Part shown: positions 54,246 to 64,000 of the stretch, piece after piece | Position numbering within the stretch: position 1 is the stretch's first letter | Layout: each line of letters opens with the position of its first letter | Source: Isochrysis galbana | Lineage: Eukaryota; Haptophyta; Isochrysidales; Isochrysidaceae | Assembly: GCA_018136815.1 (NCBI GenBank) | Contig: CM030938.1 | Coordinates: forward strand, 2,459,028-2,523,027 | Direction: 5' to 3' | DNA: 64,000 nt | Notes under the pieces: generated by a model | What the model was told of the DNA's origin: nothing | Seen by the model: only the letters and a program-made list of their open reading frames with translations | Databases searched by the model: none | Position numbers and translations under genes: made by a program

Positions 54246-55089
54246 CATATTCGGATTCACCATGGTCTCAAGTCTAGGTTTGCAGATTTTGGTCTCGAAA
54301 TTTGCGATTTGAATTTTGTTTTTGATGTTACTATAATTGTTGGCTCGTTTAAGTTAATAAACCGGCATGACTTCGACTTCTCGTTCTGCAGTCGCTCTGC
54401 GAGACTCTCTCTCTCTCTCTCTCTCCGTCCGCCTCTCCTCGGCCGACGGCAGGAAGATTCGTCCAAAACATTCTCCGGTCCCAAGATATCTCATGGGGGG
54501 TCTCTCTGCGCTCCGCGAGGGAAAGGACGCGATCTCGCTCCGAGATTGGCCTCGCACCAGGGCAATTCAGCAACGCGCAAACATGCGACGGAGGAGTCGG
54601 CACAACGAGGGCAGACCTCGCTGGGGGAGCTGCGACTGAGGTATAACAGAAGACAGACGACAATCGTGGAACGTTTGATGACATCAAGAGAAAGTAGGAG
54701 AAGAGGCGATATACCCATCAACGAGACCTTGAGACTTAAAATAACTCACAGATTATAAGTAAAAAGTCTGTCCTCGTATGGAATACGACACTCCCTGACT
54801 AAATTCGAGTCGTCTCGACGAGCGGCATGGAAAGAGATCAAATCAACCGAAACAGAAGAAATCCAGAATTAGAACGACGAGGCGACGAGATGAACGAGAT
54901 GGCCTGAGGGCCCGACGAGATGAACGAGATTTTCGGGTAACGGAACTGGACGAGGAGTTTCCCCACTAAGCTTGGTCGTAATGCGGTGAAACCGTTTTTA
55001 GAGACAAGCGGGAAGCCGGGGCGGAAGGAACTGGGGAGGAAGCCGGCAGGAAGGCAGAGGAAATGTCTTGGCAAGGCGACGGAGGCAGG
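54246..55089. other. Gene-free region, possible old element
   Basis: A frame to about 54758 (RQTTIVERLMTSRESRRRGD) has some coding look but no recognised family. From 55000 a GCGGGAAGCC-containing segment recurs from 11678. Nothing firmer is visible. Confidence 0.35.
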
Positions 55090-55245
55090 ATTTTAACAGT
55101 AGGAGGAATTTTTAACAGTAGGAAGACGCAGGAATTTTTAACGGTAGGAAGGCAGGAGTTTTTACTGGTAGAAGAAGGGCGTGGAATTTACTGGTAGAAG
55201 AAGAGCGCGGAACTTAACTGTAGAAGAAGAGTGGAGATGAGAAGG
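55090..55245 (+). repeat. Degenerate minisatellite of about 30 bases
   Basis: Five to six units of the form GGAATTTTTAACNGTAGGA or, further right, GGAATTTACTGGTAGAAGAA. Confidence 0.75.
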
Positions 55246-55257
55246 GGCGGGGCTCGA

Positions 55258-55345
55258 ACTGCAGAGCGCTCCGTCCGGACTCGAACTCGCGACCCAGAGT
55301 AAAAGGTTGGTGGAGGCGGGGTGAACCACTATGCCACGCGAATCT
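55258..55345 (-). mobile_element. tRNA-derived SINE head
   Basis: On the minus strand, CGTGGCATAGTGGTTCA resembles a Pol III A box and GCGAGTTCGAGTCC a B box, about 40 bases apart. The acceptor and T stems do not pair properly, so it is a tRNA relic rather than a working tRNA gene. The minisatellite at 55090-55245 lies directly downstream on the same strand and may be the SINE body. Confidence 0.55.
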
Positions 55346-55531
55346 TTACGTAGCCATAGGGCCGATGGGAAGGGCTGAGAACCGCCCTATATACTCTGGG
55401 GTTTTTTCTCTTCTTGTTCACTCTTCTTCTTCTTTCTTCCTCTGTTCTTTTTACTATTTTTACTTTTTTTACTGTTATTTCTTTTTGCCTCTGCCTCTGA
55501 GACATCGCGAATGCGACATAGGTTTGGTTTT

Positions 55532-55620
55532 GGGCTGGGTGTTAACAGGTCAAATGATACCCATTACTGGGTATTAATGGTATTGGTATTAACTTGTTAA
55601 CGGGCTTACCCCAGCCCTAG
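55532..55620. mobile_element. hAT-like foldback/MITE
   Basis: The arms GGGCTGGG and GTTAACA (55532-55547) pair with TGTTAAC (55595-55601) and CCCAGCCC (55610-55617), with smaller internal pairing. The outer sequence reads TAGGGCTGGGGTAA from the right, typical of hAT ends. Confidence 0.55.
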
Positions 55621-55674
55621 CCTTGCTCACGATGCTACTAGTCCTTTTTGCAATCCCTCTGGTCCACTGTTGGG

Positions 55675-55860
55675 TACCAGTACAACGGAGGCCTGGTACA
55701 CGCCGCCCGCCACTGGAAACCCCAGCAACCCCGAGCCCCTAAGTAGAGCACGAAGGGACGAGCCGCAAGGCAAGAGGAGGGAGTGAGAGAGAAGGTGAGC
55801 AGGCGTGGCCACAAGTTATTTGTCTAGGATCCAGGGCCGCGCGCGTGGTGAGCGAATGTT
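55675..55860 (+). mobile_element. LINE-1 3' tail, truncated copy
   Basis: It matches 32100-32270: CGCCACTGGAAACCC, AGCCCCTAAGTAGAGCACGA, GACGAGCCGCAAGGCAAG and GGGCCGCGCGCGTGGTGAG, ending in a T-rich stretch. A severely 5'-truncated insertion of the LINE described at 30290. Confidence 0.75.
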
Positions 55861-55987
55861 TAGAATTTTTTACTACTTTACTAAAGCGTACCTCATAAAG
55901 CCAGCATGTACCCTCCCCATAGCCCAGCCTGCGGAGTGCCTCCCCTCCTCTAGCTCCCACCCTTGCTTCCCCAAGGCTCTCACACAT

Positions 55988-56011
55988 CTCAGTTTTGGAG
56001 CGGAGGTAGTA
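55988..56011. repeat. mariner/Stowaway-like end, inverted relative to 35285
   Basis: CTCAGTTTTGGAGCGGAGGT plus AGTA is the reverse complement of the motif at 35285 with two mismatches. Confidence 0.55.
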
Positions 56012-56516
56012 GATGATACGGGGCACATTTGTATTATTTGCGAGACGGGTATGATGTATGAGCCAGCAAAAAATCATTCACATAGGGGATAGTGGATGCC
56101 GCTTGGTCTACAACTTGGTCGCCCCTCCGCTCCTTTCCCCTTACTGCGGGTGCGCTAGCTAGTTTTGACCACATGAGACATGAGAGAGACACTTTGACTC
56201 CAATCCTTTTGACCATCAACACATGGCGAATGACCCAGTTTCCACCTCTTGGCTTGAGTCACATTCTCTCATCAACATTGGGAACTGAGTTGAGGCGGAG
56301 AGAAAGAAGAGCATTGGAGGGACTGGTGCGAGCGCGGGCAAAGCATGACCAAACGGTGAGCACACACTACCTCTGATGAGGGAATACTGAGAAGTAGGCG
56401 ATGAGGGTCAAAAGCAATCTTGGTTGATGCTCCGTCATTGAAATACCACTCCACATAGTGCACAGGAGATTCAAAAATTTCTTGTAGGGTACCGTGAGTT
56501 TTTCGCACCCGCTCAA
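56012..56516. other. Spacer downstream of the EF-hand gene
   Basis: Presumed 3' untranslated and intergenic sequence; no gene or repeat recognised. Confidence 0.4.
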
Positions 56517-59500
56517 TCAGGCTTCCTTAGGCTTGATGGATCGCTGCGAGTCCGTCAGCGTTTGATGAACGATGCGGTCGAGCTCTCCCTTGTCCTTCTC
56601 GATTTGGTACCTCTTCGAGCGCGTCGACGCGACAGCGCCAACTGCGGCTATGAGAATGGATTCAATGACCGATGACTCGAGTGTCGGGCGAGGCCATCCG
56701 GAGAGCGCAACGAGAATAAAGGCAATTAAGAGGCTGACGAGCAAGGCCATCGTAAAGACTGCAAGCGCGATTTGGAATGTGGATAGGCCAGCATTAAGGA
56801 GCCCTTGCTCAACTATCATGGTGAGCATATCACCCCAACCGCTCTGGAACTCCTCGGCCGAAACCGTGCCGTCGCCCTCCACGTCCAACTGAGCGAACAT
56901 TGACCGCTTATAGCGCTCGGCGATCGGCATGTTAAGCTCTTCGAACAAGACCTCGAGTTCGGCCATGGTGAGAGTGCCATTGCCATCGGCATCGAGTGTC
57001 TCAAAGATCTCGTTGGCATCCACCTCGTCACTATCAATGTTACCTTTGCCGTCATCCAGCCGTGCACCGCGCCGAGCGACATCGCGCTCCTCATATCCAA
57101 GTTGCTGGATTTCGGCGAGCAATGCCTCTGCCGCACTCGAATCGTTGCCTTGCCGGCTCTTTACGAGCTGTTGAGTCAGCTTTGAACGAGCAATGCGCAG
57201 GCGCGCTTGCCGGAGGCGCGTGGCCAACTGGTTTTGTATCCGCAGCGTGAGTGCTACACCGACACGATTGGCTAGATTGATTAAGCTGGTACTGAGATAG
57301 TACATGGTGGCGAACAAGGTGATGACGGCAGTACCGTATGCGAGGAAACGGATCGGGTCGAGTGCCGCACCCAAGATGAACCAGCACGCGGCCATTGAGC
57401 CAAGTGAGAAGTAGAACGCCACGTGGAGCGCGGCGAGCACCGCGTAGCATAATCGAGTATAGTGCAGGAACGCCCATGCAATTGGCCGATTGGAACGACG
57501 CGGCTCCGAAAACTCGAGATAGTGCAGCAACGCGCGGGCGATGCTAAGGAAGAGAAAGACAACCGATTCGATCAGCAACGCGTTTACGATGGGAAGCATG
57601 TACACGTCTGAAGAGGTCAGCTCCACTAGGGCGGCCCCAAGAGAGGGCTGAAATACGTTCTGGAGTATCTGCGGTCGGCGATGCCCGACCATGGGCGGTG
57701 CCATTGTACGTGCCCATAGATCTTGGACGCGCATCGCAAGGCCAATAAGCAGTACCATGGGAGTGAGGATGATCAGGTAGTGAAGAATGGTCGCCCACAA
57801 CGTGAATGCGTACCAAGAGCGAGAGGGCGGGCCGTTGACACCAGGCGGGCCGATCAACTTGCGGCATCCACCATGGATGTTGTCCAAGTTGGGCTCGCGC
57901 CAAGTGCCACCACAAACCATACGGACGCGCACGCCGCCGAGGTAGCGCGCCATAGGTGGCAGCATTTTGGTCCATACCTGCCCATGGAGCACAACGACTG
58001 TGTCGGGGTGCGCCTGTCGCTGCCACTTTTCGAAGCGAGACACGAAGCCTAGCTCGATTTCTTGGCGGCCATTGGCGGCATTGCCGCCCACCCGTGGCCG
58101 ATCTTCCATTTCGATGACGTCATTTGGCATCCCAGGTTTACAGTGTAGCCGAATGAAGCTGACGAGTATCAAGATGTGTTCCGTTGGGAACGTCTCAATA
58201 TCCGCCATCTTCAGCTCGGTCTTCGCCTCTTTCACTGCCAGCTCAGCCTCCCGAGACGTTGTAGCTTGACTGTCGTCCTTTATTGTCGCAGCAATCTCCA
58301 TCTCCGACTTCCACTTAAGGCCATGAATCTGCTCAGTACACGCGGCATGTATCAGGGGTGAGGTGGGGTAGGGTGGGGTGGGATGGGATGAAACGATGTG
58401 GGATGGGTAGAGGGAGCCAGAAAGAACGGCATCGACCAACACGAGCCCTGGAGCCAGCTTCTCTACTTCACCAGCGCATGCCTTGCATTGGCCTCGCTCA
58501 TCAACCGTCCTAGCGCTGACACCGAGCACATTGGCTCGGGTCGTACGCAGCGCCCCTTATCGCATACAACATCGTCAAGACGGGGGAAACACGCCTTGAT
58601 CACCGCACCTGCCTCGACGTGTATTGGTGGACGGCTAGTCCGATACGAGGGCTTTTGATTTCTTTCATCACCTAAGAGGACCACGAGGAACGTGGCTGAT
58701 GATCTGCTTACTGTCCGAGCGACCGAGAAATTGGCAAGACTCAAAACGAAATCTCTGCCCGTGTTAGGTCTATCATTTGACTCACCTCGTCGAGAAGCAG
58801 TGGCTCCACGTCGTTCTCAAGGCAGTAAAGAGAGTACTGTGCCATAAACTCATCGAGGGTCGCCAAAGGTTTGTTATACGCTTCCTTGATGGCTGTTCGG
58901 CTTGGCAGGTCATCGGATCCTTGCTCTAGTGCCATCGCGCGAACCGATGACGGCGTTGCCGCAGAGGTACCAAAACTGGGGACGCGGCCGTAAACACCGC
59001 CGGGACGCGAAATTTGCACCCGGGCCGAGCAAAAGTCGCGGATCGAGCTCCGGCCATTCAGGCGCTGGCGAAGAGGCCGAACTAGCAAGTCGTCAATGAG
59101 GGTGAAAAACGAGTAGAGCACGAGGGACGGAGTTTGATGTGGCGGTCGGAGAGTCTCACCAATGGCCTCGAGTAGCCTGGGCATCATGTGCTTGGGCATG
59201 CCAGCACGCTGGGCCTGAAGGCACAAGGGAAAGATGACGAGGCGCCCAAGAAGCACACGTCGAGCTCTTAGGGGTGTGGGCGGAGAATACGTAGTCGCGA
59301 GGACAGCGGATGGGAGCGCACATCTGAAGTGCACGCCGCCACTGCAGCACAGGGAAGTAGGATGTGCCACACCTGGAGGAGAGCTTGGCGGCGTTTCGTC
59401 CGATAGATCTCTCGTGCAATAAAGTGAAATACACGGAGCACCAGGTATGTCGCTCCGAGGCCACACACAAGGCCAAAAATGGCGGCGAGAATTGCGGCCG

Positions 59501-62411
59501 TTATAAGGGCGTCACGCTCCGAGGCGTGCTGCCACTTTCGAAGCAAGAACTCATCGCCAAAGGAGCGTTGGAAGACGTACATCGTCGGAAGTCCCCATGC
59601 ATCGATCTGAAGGGCGCAAATAGGAGGGTATAGTGTGCAGAACTAGCGTAAGTCATCGCTACTGAATAATTGAAATGGAGTCGGGGACGATGTCTGATTC
59701 GTGCGGGCCTGCTTGAAAAGCACTGCCAAACGGATTATTAGCGCCCTTACCTCATCTCCGAGCAGAACGAGATTACCGCGAAGTTCCCTTGTGTCGAAGC
59801 GGCCGCCCGAGCGCAGGGCATAAGACAGCTCCTCGAATGCTGCTCGCGCGTATTCTTGCGCGGCGGCCGCCCTGAGATGGCAATTCGGGGAGAGACGCAT
59901 CAAGGAGTTGAAAGGTTGGGAGGCGAGCTGAGCCTCCAAGGGAGGCGCGCGCAAAGGAGGAGGCTGGAATCCGATTTCTTTCAAGGTCTCAATAGGAAGC
60001 TGCGTGTTCAATACGTGCTCGCATTCCGTCGTTCGAGAACCCGTCCACAGCGTAGATGGGATGAAACGACATATGTAATCCCCGTCGGTATCGCGCCGAG
60101 GGATGGCATCACCTGGGTGAGAGGGCTGTCGTATTGAAGCCGACAGTGTCCAGCTGTGAGAAGATTTCGTCAGGGCCGGGAAGTGGATGGCGAGCTGACC
60201 AAACATTGCAACCGCCGTTGAGCATATGGACCTGAGGTGAGGAGCCGGGGAGCGAGTTTCTGATGTCTCTCGCAGACAAGAAGTCGATGTAGATGAATGA
60301 GCCAACGAAGTCGCTATGCGGTCCGCACAGACCCAACGGCTGCCACCAAACCTCGTATGCACGGCTGTGCTTAGTCTCCTCCTCTCCTCCCATACCGAGC
60401 GCATTGCATACCGACTCTTGGAAGATGCGCGGCTCCATCAAGCCTACTGACACGAGTCGCAGGTCGCTCGGCATCATGGCAAGATAGGCGCGATTGGTTG
60501 TGTACACGAAGCGAAGTGGCGGCGTCCCTGGTGTGCCCTCCACATCGAAGGTAAAGAAGCCCTCGGCAGCTGAGTCGCCATCGCCGTAGAGAGCTCCATA
60601 TGACGACATCAGCCGTTGTGCATCGGGTTGCGCCATCCTCCAACCCTCAGGCTTGTCTGAACGCTCAAATATTTGCGGCGCACTGCCATCATGAAGCTCA
60701 ACAGCCGGTGCGAACACCTCATCCGAAGAATTCGAGAGACTCCCGCCAATTGCGCCATCGTAATTGTTGCCGTCCTGTGATGCCAGAGCAACACGGAATA
60801 GCACGGGCCTCAGCGAGGCTCTTAGTGGCTTCACGCGTGGGGCAAGCGAGCAAGCTGGACCAGAGCTACGCGGGCAACCCGGAATGAATACCTCGCCATC
60901 AGCAGACGGAGAGCAAAGCGCGCGCGACCCCTCCATCACACCTGCGCCAATGTCACCAGGATTTCGCCTCGATCGGAATACAAGGCGCCGATATCGATGG
61001 CCGACGCCAACGGGACACCTGGCGTCAATGCATTCACGCGGTCAAAGCACCCGCCGCCGCCGGGCGAACCGACCATCCAGGTCTGGTTTGAGGCGATGAC
61101 GTTGGAGAAGAAGTTGGACGTTGTGAGTGTGAACCGATCGAAAAAGGCACTGTCAACCGGCGGGAAGAGCTGTGTGGTCAGGGGCAAGCAGTTCGAGTTG
61201 TATGGACAACGAGAACCGCAGCAGCGGAGATCCGACATGGCTGCGGCTGCCTCAGTCTGTGTCACGAAGCCGTTGCGGTCGGAGTCGAAGTGCGCGACAG
61301 CGCGATTGTAATCGAATGAGAAGGGGCCTCCAGGGCGCAACGACTCGTCCACGTCGCAGCTGTCCCATGGAGGCTCGCCAAGAAAGGACGTCGTGCGCAT
61401 GTTCGAGGCGGCGCACACGTAGTCGTTGGGCTGCCAGCAGTGGTGTCCGCGGGGTAAGGGGAAAGGGTTGGGCGGCAGCTCAACCATCGCATTTCTGACG
61501 CCATTCAGAGGGAAGCACTCACCTGCCGATACCGAAAGCCTGCACTCCAACCGGTGGCTGGGACGTCCAACACATAGATGGAGCCAGGCCCGCCCCGCGC
61601 CGAGGCGGAGATGTACCCAGTGAAGGCACCCTCTGTCCGGAGGTTCCCCGCGACGAGAGTCGTGGAGAGGGAACCAACGTAGGCGGCTGGCTGCACGAAC
61701 ACTGACATGGAGGGTGCCCTCGCAAACCAATCGCCAACCCGGAGCCTGCCCAAGCGAGTGCCCGTCTCGACGATGAGCAGTGGGTAGGAGTTAGTGTCCA
61801 ACGCATCCTGGAAGATGTCGAACGACGCTCCGGCTGCACCGGGAGGCACTCCCACGGTGATAAGGCATCGACGTGAGCAGTCGTCGTATGGGATGATCGT
61901 GCAGCCATCCAAATTGTGGATCAACGCCTGTCGGAGAACAGATGAATCCCCCTCATGAGTGGCAGGCGTGACACGCGAGATGAATAGCCTGCGGCAAGGG
62001 GACACGGGAACGTATGGGGACTGATGTTTGCGCGAGCCGCGCACACATGCGTGAAGATGACTGCTTGGGCTACAAACTCCCAACAGCGCCGGCGCACCCA
62101 CTGACAAAGTTGACGTCAATCGTCGGAGCATCAGCCGGTATCATACGGACATCGCACCCGAACGTGTCGAGCTGGACGCCGTCGGCGTCGACGTAGGAAT
62201 AGCGGTACAGCTTGGGCTGATTGTGTGCGGTCGCCGCGGCCCAGATCCCGATCGTCAGCCCGGTGACCAGCAACACACACAATGCCCTCCACGCCCTCAT
62301 GAGGATCTTTGCACTGGGCGAGGGACCCCACTCCACCTGCTTGGGGGCCGGGTCCTCGGGATCGACGGGCGAGATGCTGCTGTGCACATTGGATGAAATG
62401 CTCCGCTCCAT
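56517..62411 (-). CDS. Large polytopic membrane protein with EF-hands, nine exons
   Basis: Exons in transcript order: 62411-62098, 61988-61523, 61430-60942, 60774-60232, 60125-59751, 59606-59373, 59214-58786, 58671-58609 and 58328-56517. All phases agree, giving about 1,574 residues. A first helix (ALCVLLVTGLTIGIWAAATA) leads into a Cys-containing region of roughly 650 residues, with an EF-hand-like loop (DSDRNGFVTQTE). A second helix follows (LITAAILAAIFGLVCGLGAT). The last exon holds at least four more helices, two canonical EF-hands (DADGNGTLTMAE and DVEGDGTVSAEE), then two further helices. A calcium-regulated channel, transporter or receptor is likely. I do not recognise the family. The acceptor at 60125 was chosen among alternatives. 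Confidence 0.75.
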
Positions 62412-63735
62412 CGCGCCGGTGGGGGCAGGGTGGATGATGGGGGCAGGGGGCTAGGGGGAAATGCAGGAAGGAGGAGAGGGAGGGGGTGGGGGGAAGCGGG
62501 ATGGGGGAAAGAGGGCGCAGTGAGAGAGAGGGGGGGGGGGGGGAGAGAGAGAGAGAGAGCGGTGGAGAGTCAAGGCGAGGGATCGAGGCCCGCGCAATAA
62601 CATGAGAAATAGGCTGAGGACTCTAGAGGGAAGAGAGCAGATGATGGAGAGAGGGGGAGGGCGACGAGAAGAACAAATAGGGTCTCGACTGACCAGCAGA
62701 ATCCAACATCTCATTCATGTCAATTGAAGGGTTAGACCCCCGGCGCTGGCAAAGAACGAAAGAGTACGAAGCAGAGGGTACGGGTGTGTGGCGGATCCGT
62801 CAGGAGAAATATCACCTGCTACATTCATGAAAGTGAAGGAACTGCCTCTTGCTCTCTGTTGCTGGCCATCCTTTCTCTCGCTGTTCTTTCCCCTCCTCTC
62901 ATCGCTCTCGACTCTCTTCGTGTTGTGTTTCTCTTTCTGAGACAGAAGTCATCGAGAGTAGGCGGCTCTAGAGAAGAGATTGGAGAGAAGGGAAAAGATC
63001 GAGAAGAGTTTGGAGAGGCACAAGAGATGGGGGGCGGTTGAGAGAGTGAAGAGAGAGCCGCCGCCGATTACGCGGCGGGCGGTCGTGCTCTGTGTGAAAG
63101 AGTTCCGTACTCTAGTAGAGCGTCGTCCGTAGACCGTTCGAGTGAATAAAGAATCGTCCGTTGCTAGGGGCTAAAGGTGGCCGGGGGCTCAACTCACCAA
63201 AAATAAAACGCTTCTCTAGGGGTTCGCAGTTGGCCCAGGCGTCAGAGTTTTATTGTTGTGTCAGTATAATCTTAGTGCTGCGGGACCGTAGCCCCTCGAC
63301 GGCAACGGAGCAACGGTGCCCCTACCCCGCGATGGGGATGTTAGCCCGGTCACTCACTAGGGGGGTGCGGAGGGCGAAATCGGTAATGGGCAAATGGAGG
63401 CCTAAATAAGCTTTCTATAGGTTCTGGTATGAGAGATCAGCAAAAAAAAGGGGGGTCCGCCGGCAAAATTTTCGAAAAATGGCCAATTTTAAGCCTCCGA
63501 AGACCAAGCGCTAAAAAGTATTCGGGCCCCCCTCCGGTATATTTTTACTGATGCCCTTCATGCAAGGCATGCACAACTAGTGACGGAGCCATAAGCTCTA
63601 CCAGCTCATACCCTCCACGAAATGTGCTTCTCTACACATTATATGATCATCGACACAGATTGCGATTGACATCGATATGTACATGAGTATCACTACTAAC
63701 AGCCGTTCACGAAACGCTACAATTGTTGAGACGAG
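62412..63735. other. Gene-free region upstream of the EF-hand gene
   Basis: Presumed promoter of the EF-hand gene, with G/A-rich tracts at 62450-62670 and pyrimidine then purine tracts to 63050. TTAGCCCGGTCACTCACT at 63344 recalls 15779-15796. No gene is supported. Confidence 0.45.
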
Positions 63736-64000
63736 AAGCCCCAACTTTGCACCAAAACTGGGCGGGCTGCCGGCGTTTTGGTGTTGATCGAGTTGCACTG
63801 GGTGGCACACCAAGCACCATATTCACAAATGCCGCCCTTGCAGCTACGCCAATCGCCGCAGCCGGCCGCGTGCACCGCGCCGAAATCGGCCACGCCCCCG
63901 GCTTCAACGCTACCGTCCCGGTGCCGTGATACGCGCGAGTGCCCAACTTTGAGCCGGTACCGAGCGCGCTGGCGGCGCTTTGGTGTTAATCCAGTTGCAC
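63736..64000 (+). repeat. Start of a second 202-base tandem repeat
   Basis: CCCAACTTTG occurs at 63740 and 63942, exactly 202 bases apart. The following TTTTGGTGTTGATCGAGTTGCAC-type stretch recurs as TTTGGTGTTAATCCAGTTGCAC at the very end. The unit resembles the reverse complement of the 36398-37785 satellite (GCCCAACTT, CACGCCAATCG versus CTACGCCAATCG, GCGCCGAAATC). The array runs out of the window. Confidence 0.7.

Noticed and set aside
55258-55345. Functional tRNA gene
   Set aside because: A and B boxes are recognisable but the acceptor and T stems do not pair; it is better explained as a SINE head.
60126-60231. Alternative shorter introns (37 or 78 bases) in the EF-hand gene
   Set aside because: The 78-base option keeps the frame but meets a stop; the 37-base option is unusually short. 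The 106-base intron keeps the frame and matches the size of its neighbours.
1-64000. Bacterial or organellar origin
   Set aside because: Spliceosomal introns, nuclear-transport and LHC genes, and eukaryotic transposons exclude it; no rRNA or operon structure is present.

Overview
The window is nuclear DNA of a photosynthetic eukaryote. Its genes have GT-AG introns of about 70-310 bases. A five-exon fucoxanthin/chlorophyll-type light-harvesting gene and a small protein starting with a signal peptide plus an 'NA|F' cleavage motif point to a complex plastid of red-algal origin. A haptophyte or photosynthetic stramenopile fits best; I cannot name the species. The DNA is very rich in G and C runs of 9-24 bases.

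Host genes, left to right: a TKL-like protein kinase (60-1812, +); a seven-exon polyamine/LAT-type amino-acid transporter (4252-7937, +); an intronless TBC Rab-GAP with a C-terminal membrane anchor (8982-10976, +); a small plastid membrane protein (14987-15346, +); the light-harvesting protein (21470-22725, -); a membrane-anchored PAS protein (33323-34797, +); a secreted or anchored unknown protein (38529-39677, -); a transportin-3/importin-13-like receptor (43578-47024, +); a probable mitochondrial protein (50627-51310, -) divergent from a leucine-rich-repeat protein (51506-53017, +); and a nine-exon, roughly 1,574-residue polytopic membrane protein with EF-hands (56517-62411, -).

The spaces between them are filled with mobile DNA. 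There is an intact-looking piggyBac gene with matching palindromic motifs on both sides (16703-20569). A Myb-like gene lies between inverted GAGTGAAAC-rich ends (23084-27993). A decayed hAT transposase carries a Tudor-like insert (28788-30290). One LINE has lost its endonuclease/RT core (30290-32265), and a second LINE survives only as a 3' fragment (49560-50345). A 2.65-kb terminal-inverted-repeat element carries a 202-base satellite array (35349-37997). A 3.2-kb element with ends of about 185 bases carries an unrecognised gene (40165-43350). SINE-, hAT- and mariner-like fragments are also present.

The most interesting signal is a family of roughly 0.9-kb retroposons, called HPR here. Three copies (11849-12765, 48663-49547, 53367-54228) are bounded by direct repeats of 17, 11 and 17 bases. 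Every copy has a small hairpin at one end, next to an ATGG. The stem sequence differs between copies while pairing is kept. The other end has a (TTA)n-like tail resembling the 3' end of the second LINE, which suggests a LINE/non-autonomous pair. A second unusual signal is that two diverged 202-base tandem repeats, on opposite strands 26 kb apart, share period and sequence similarity.
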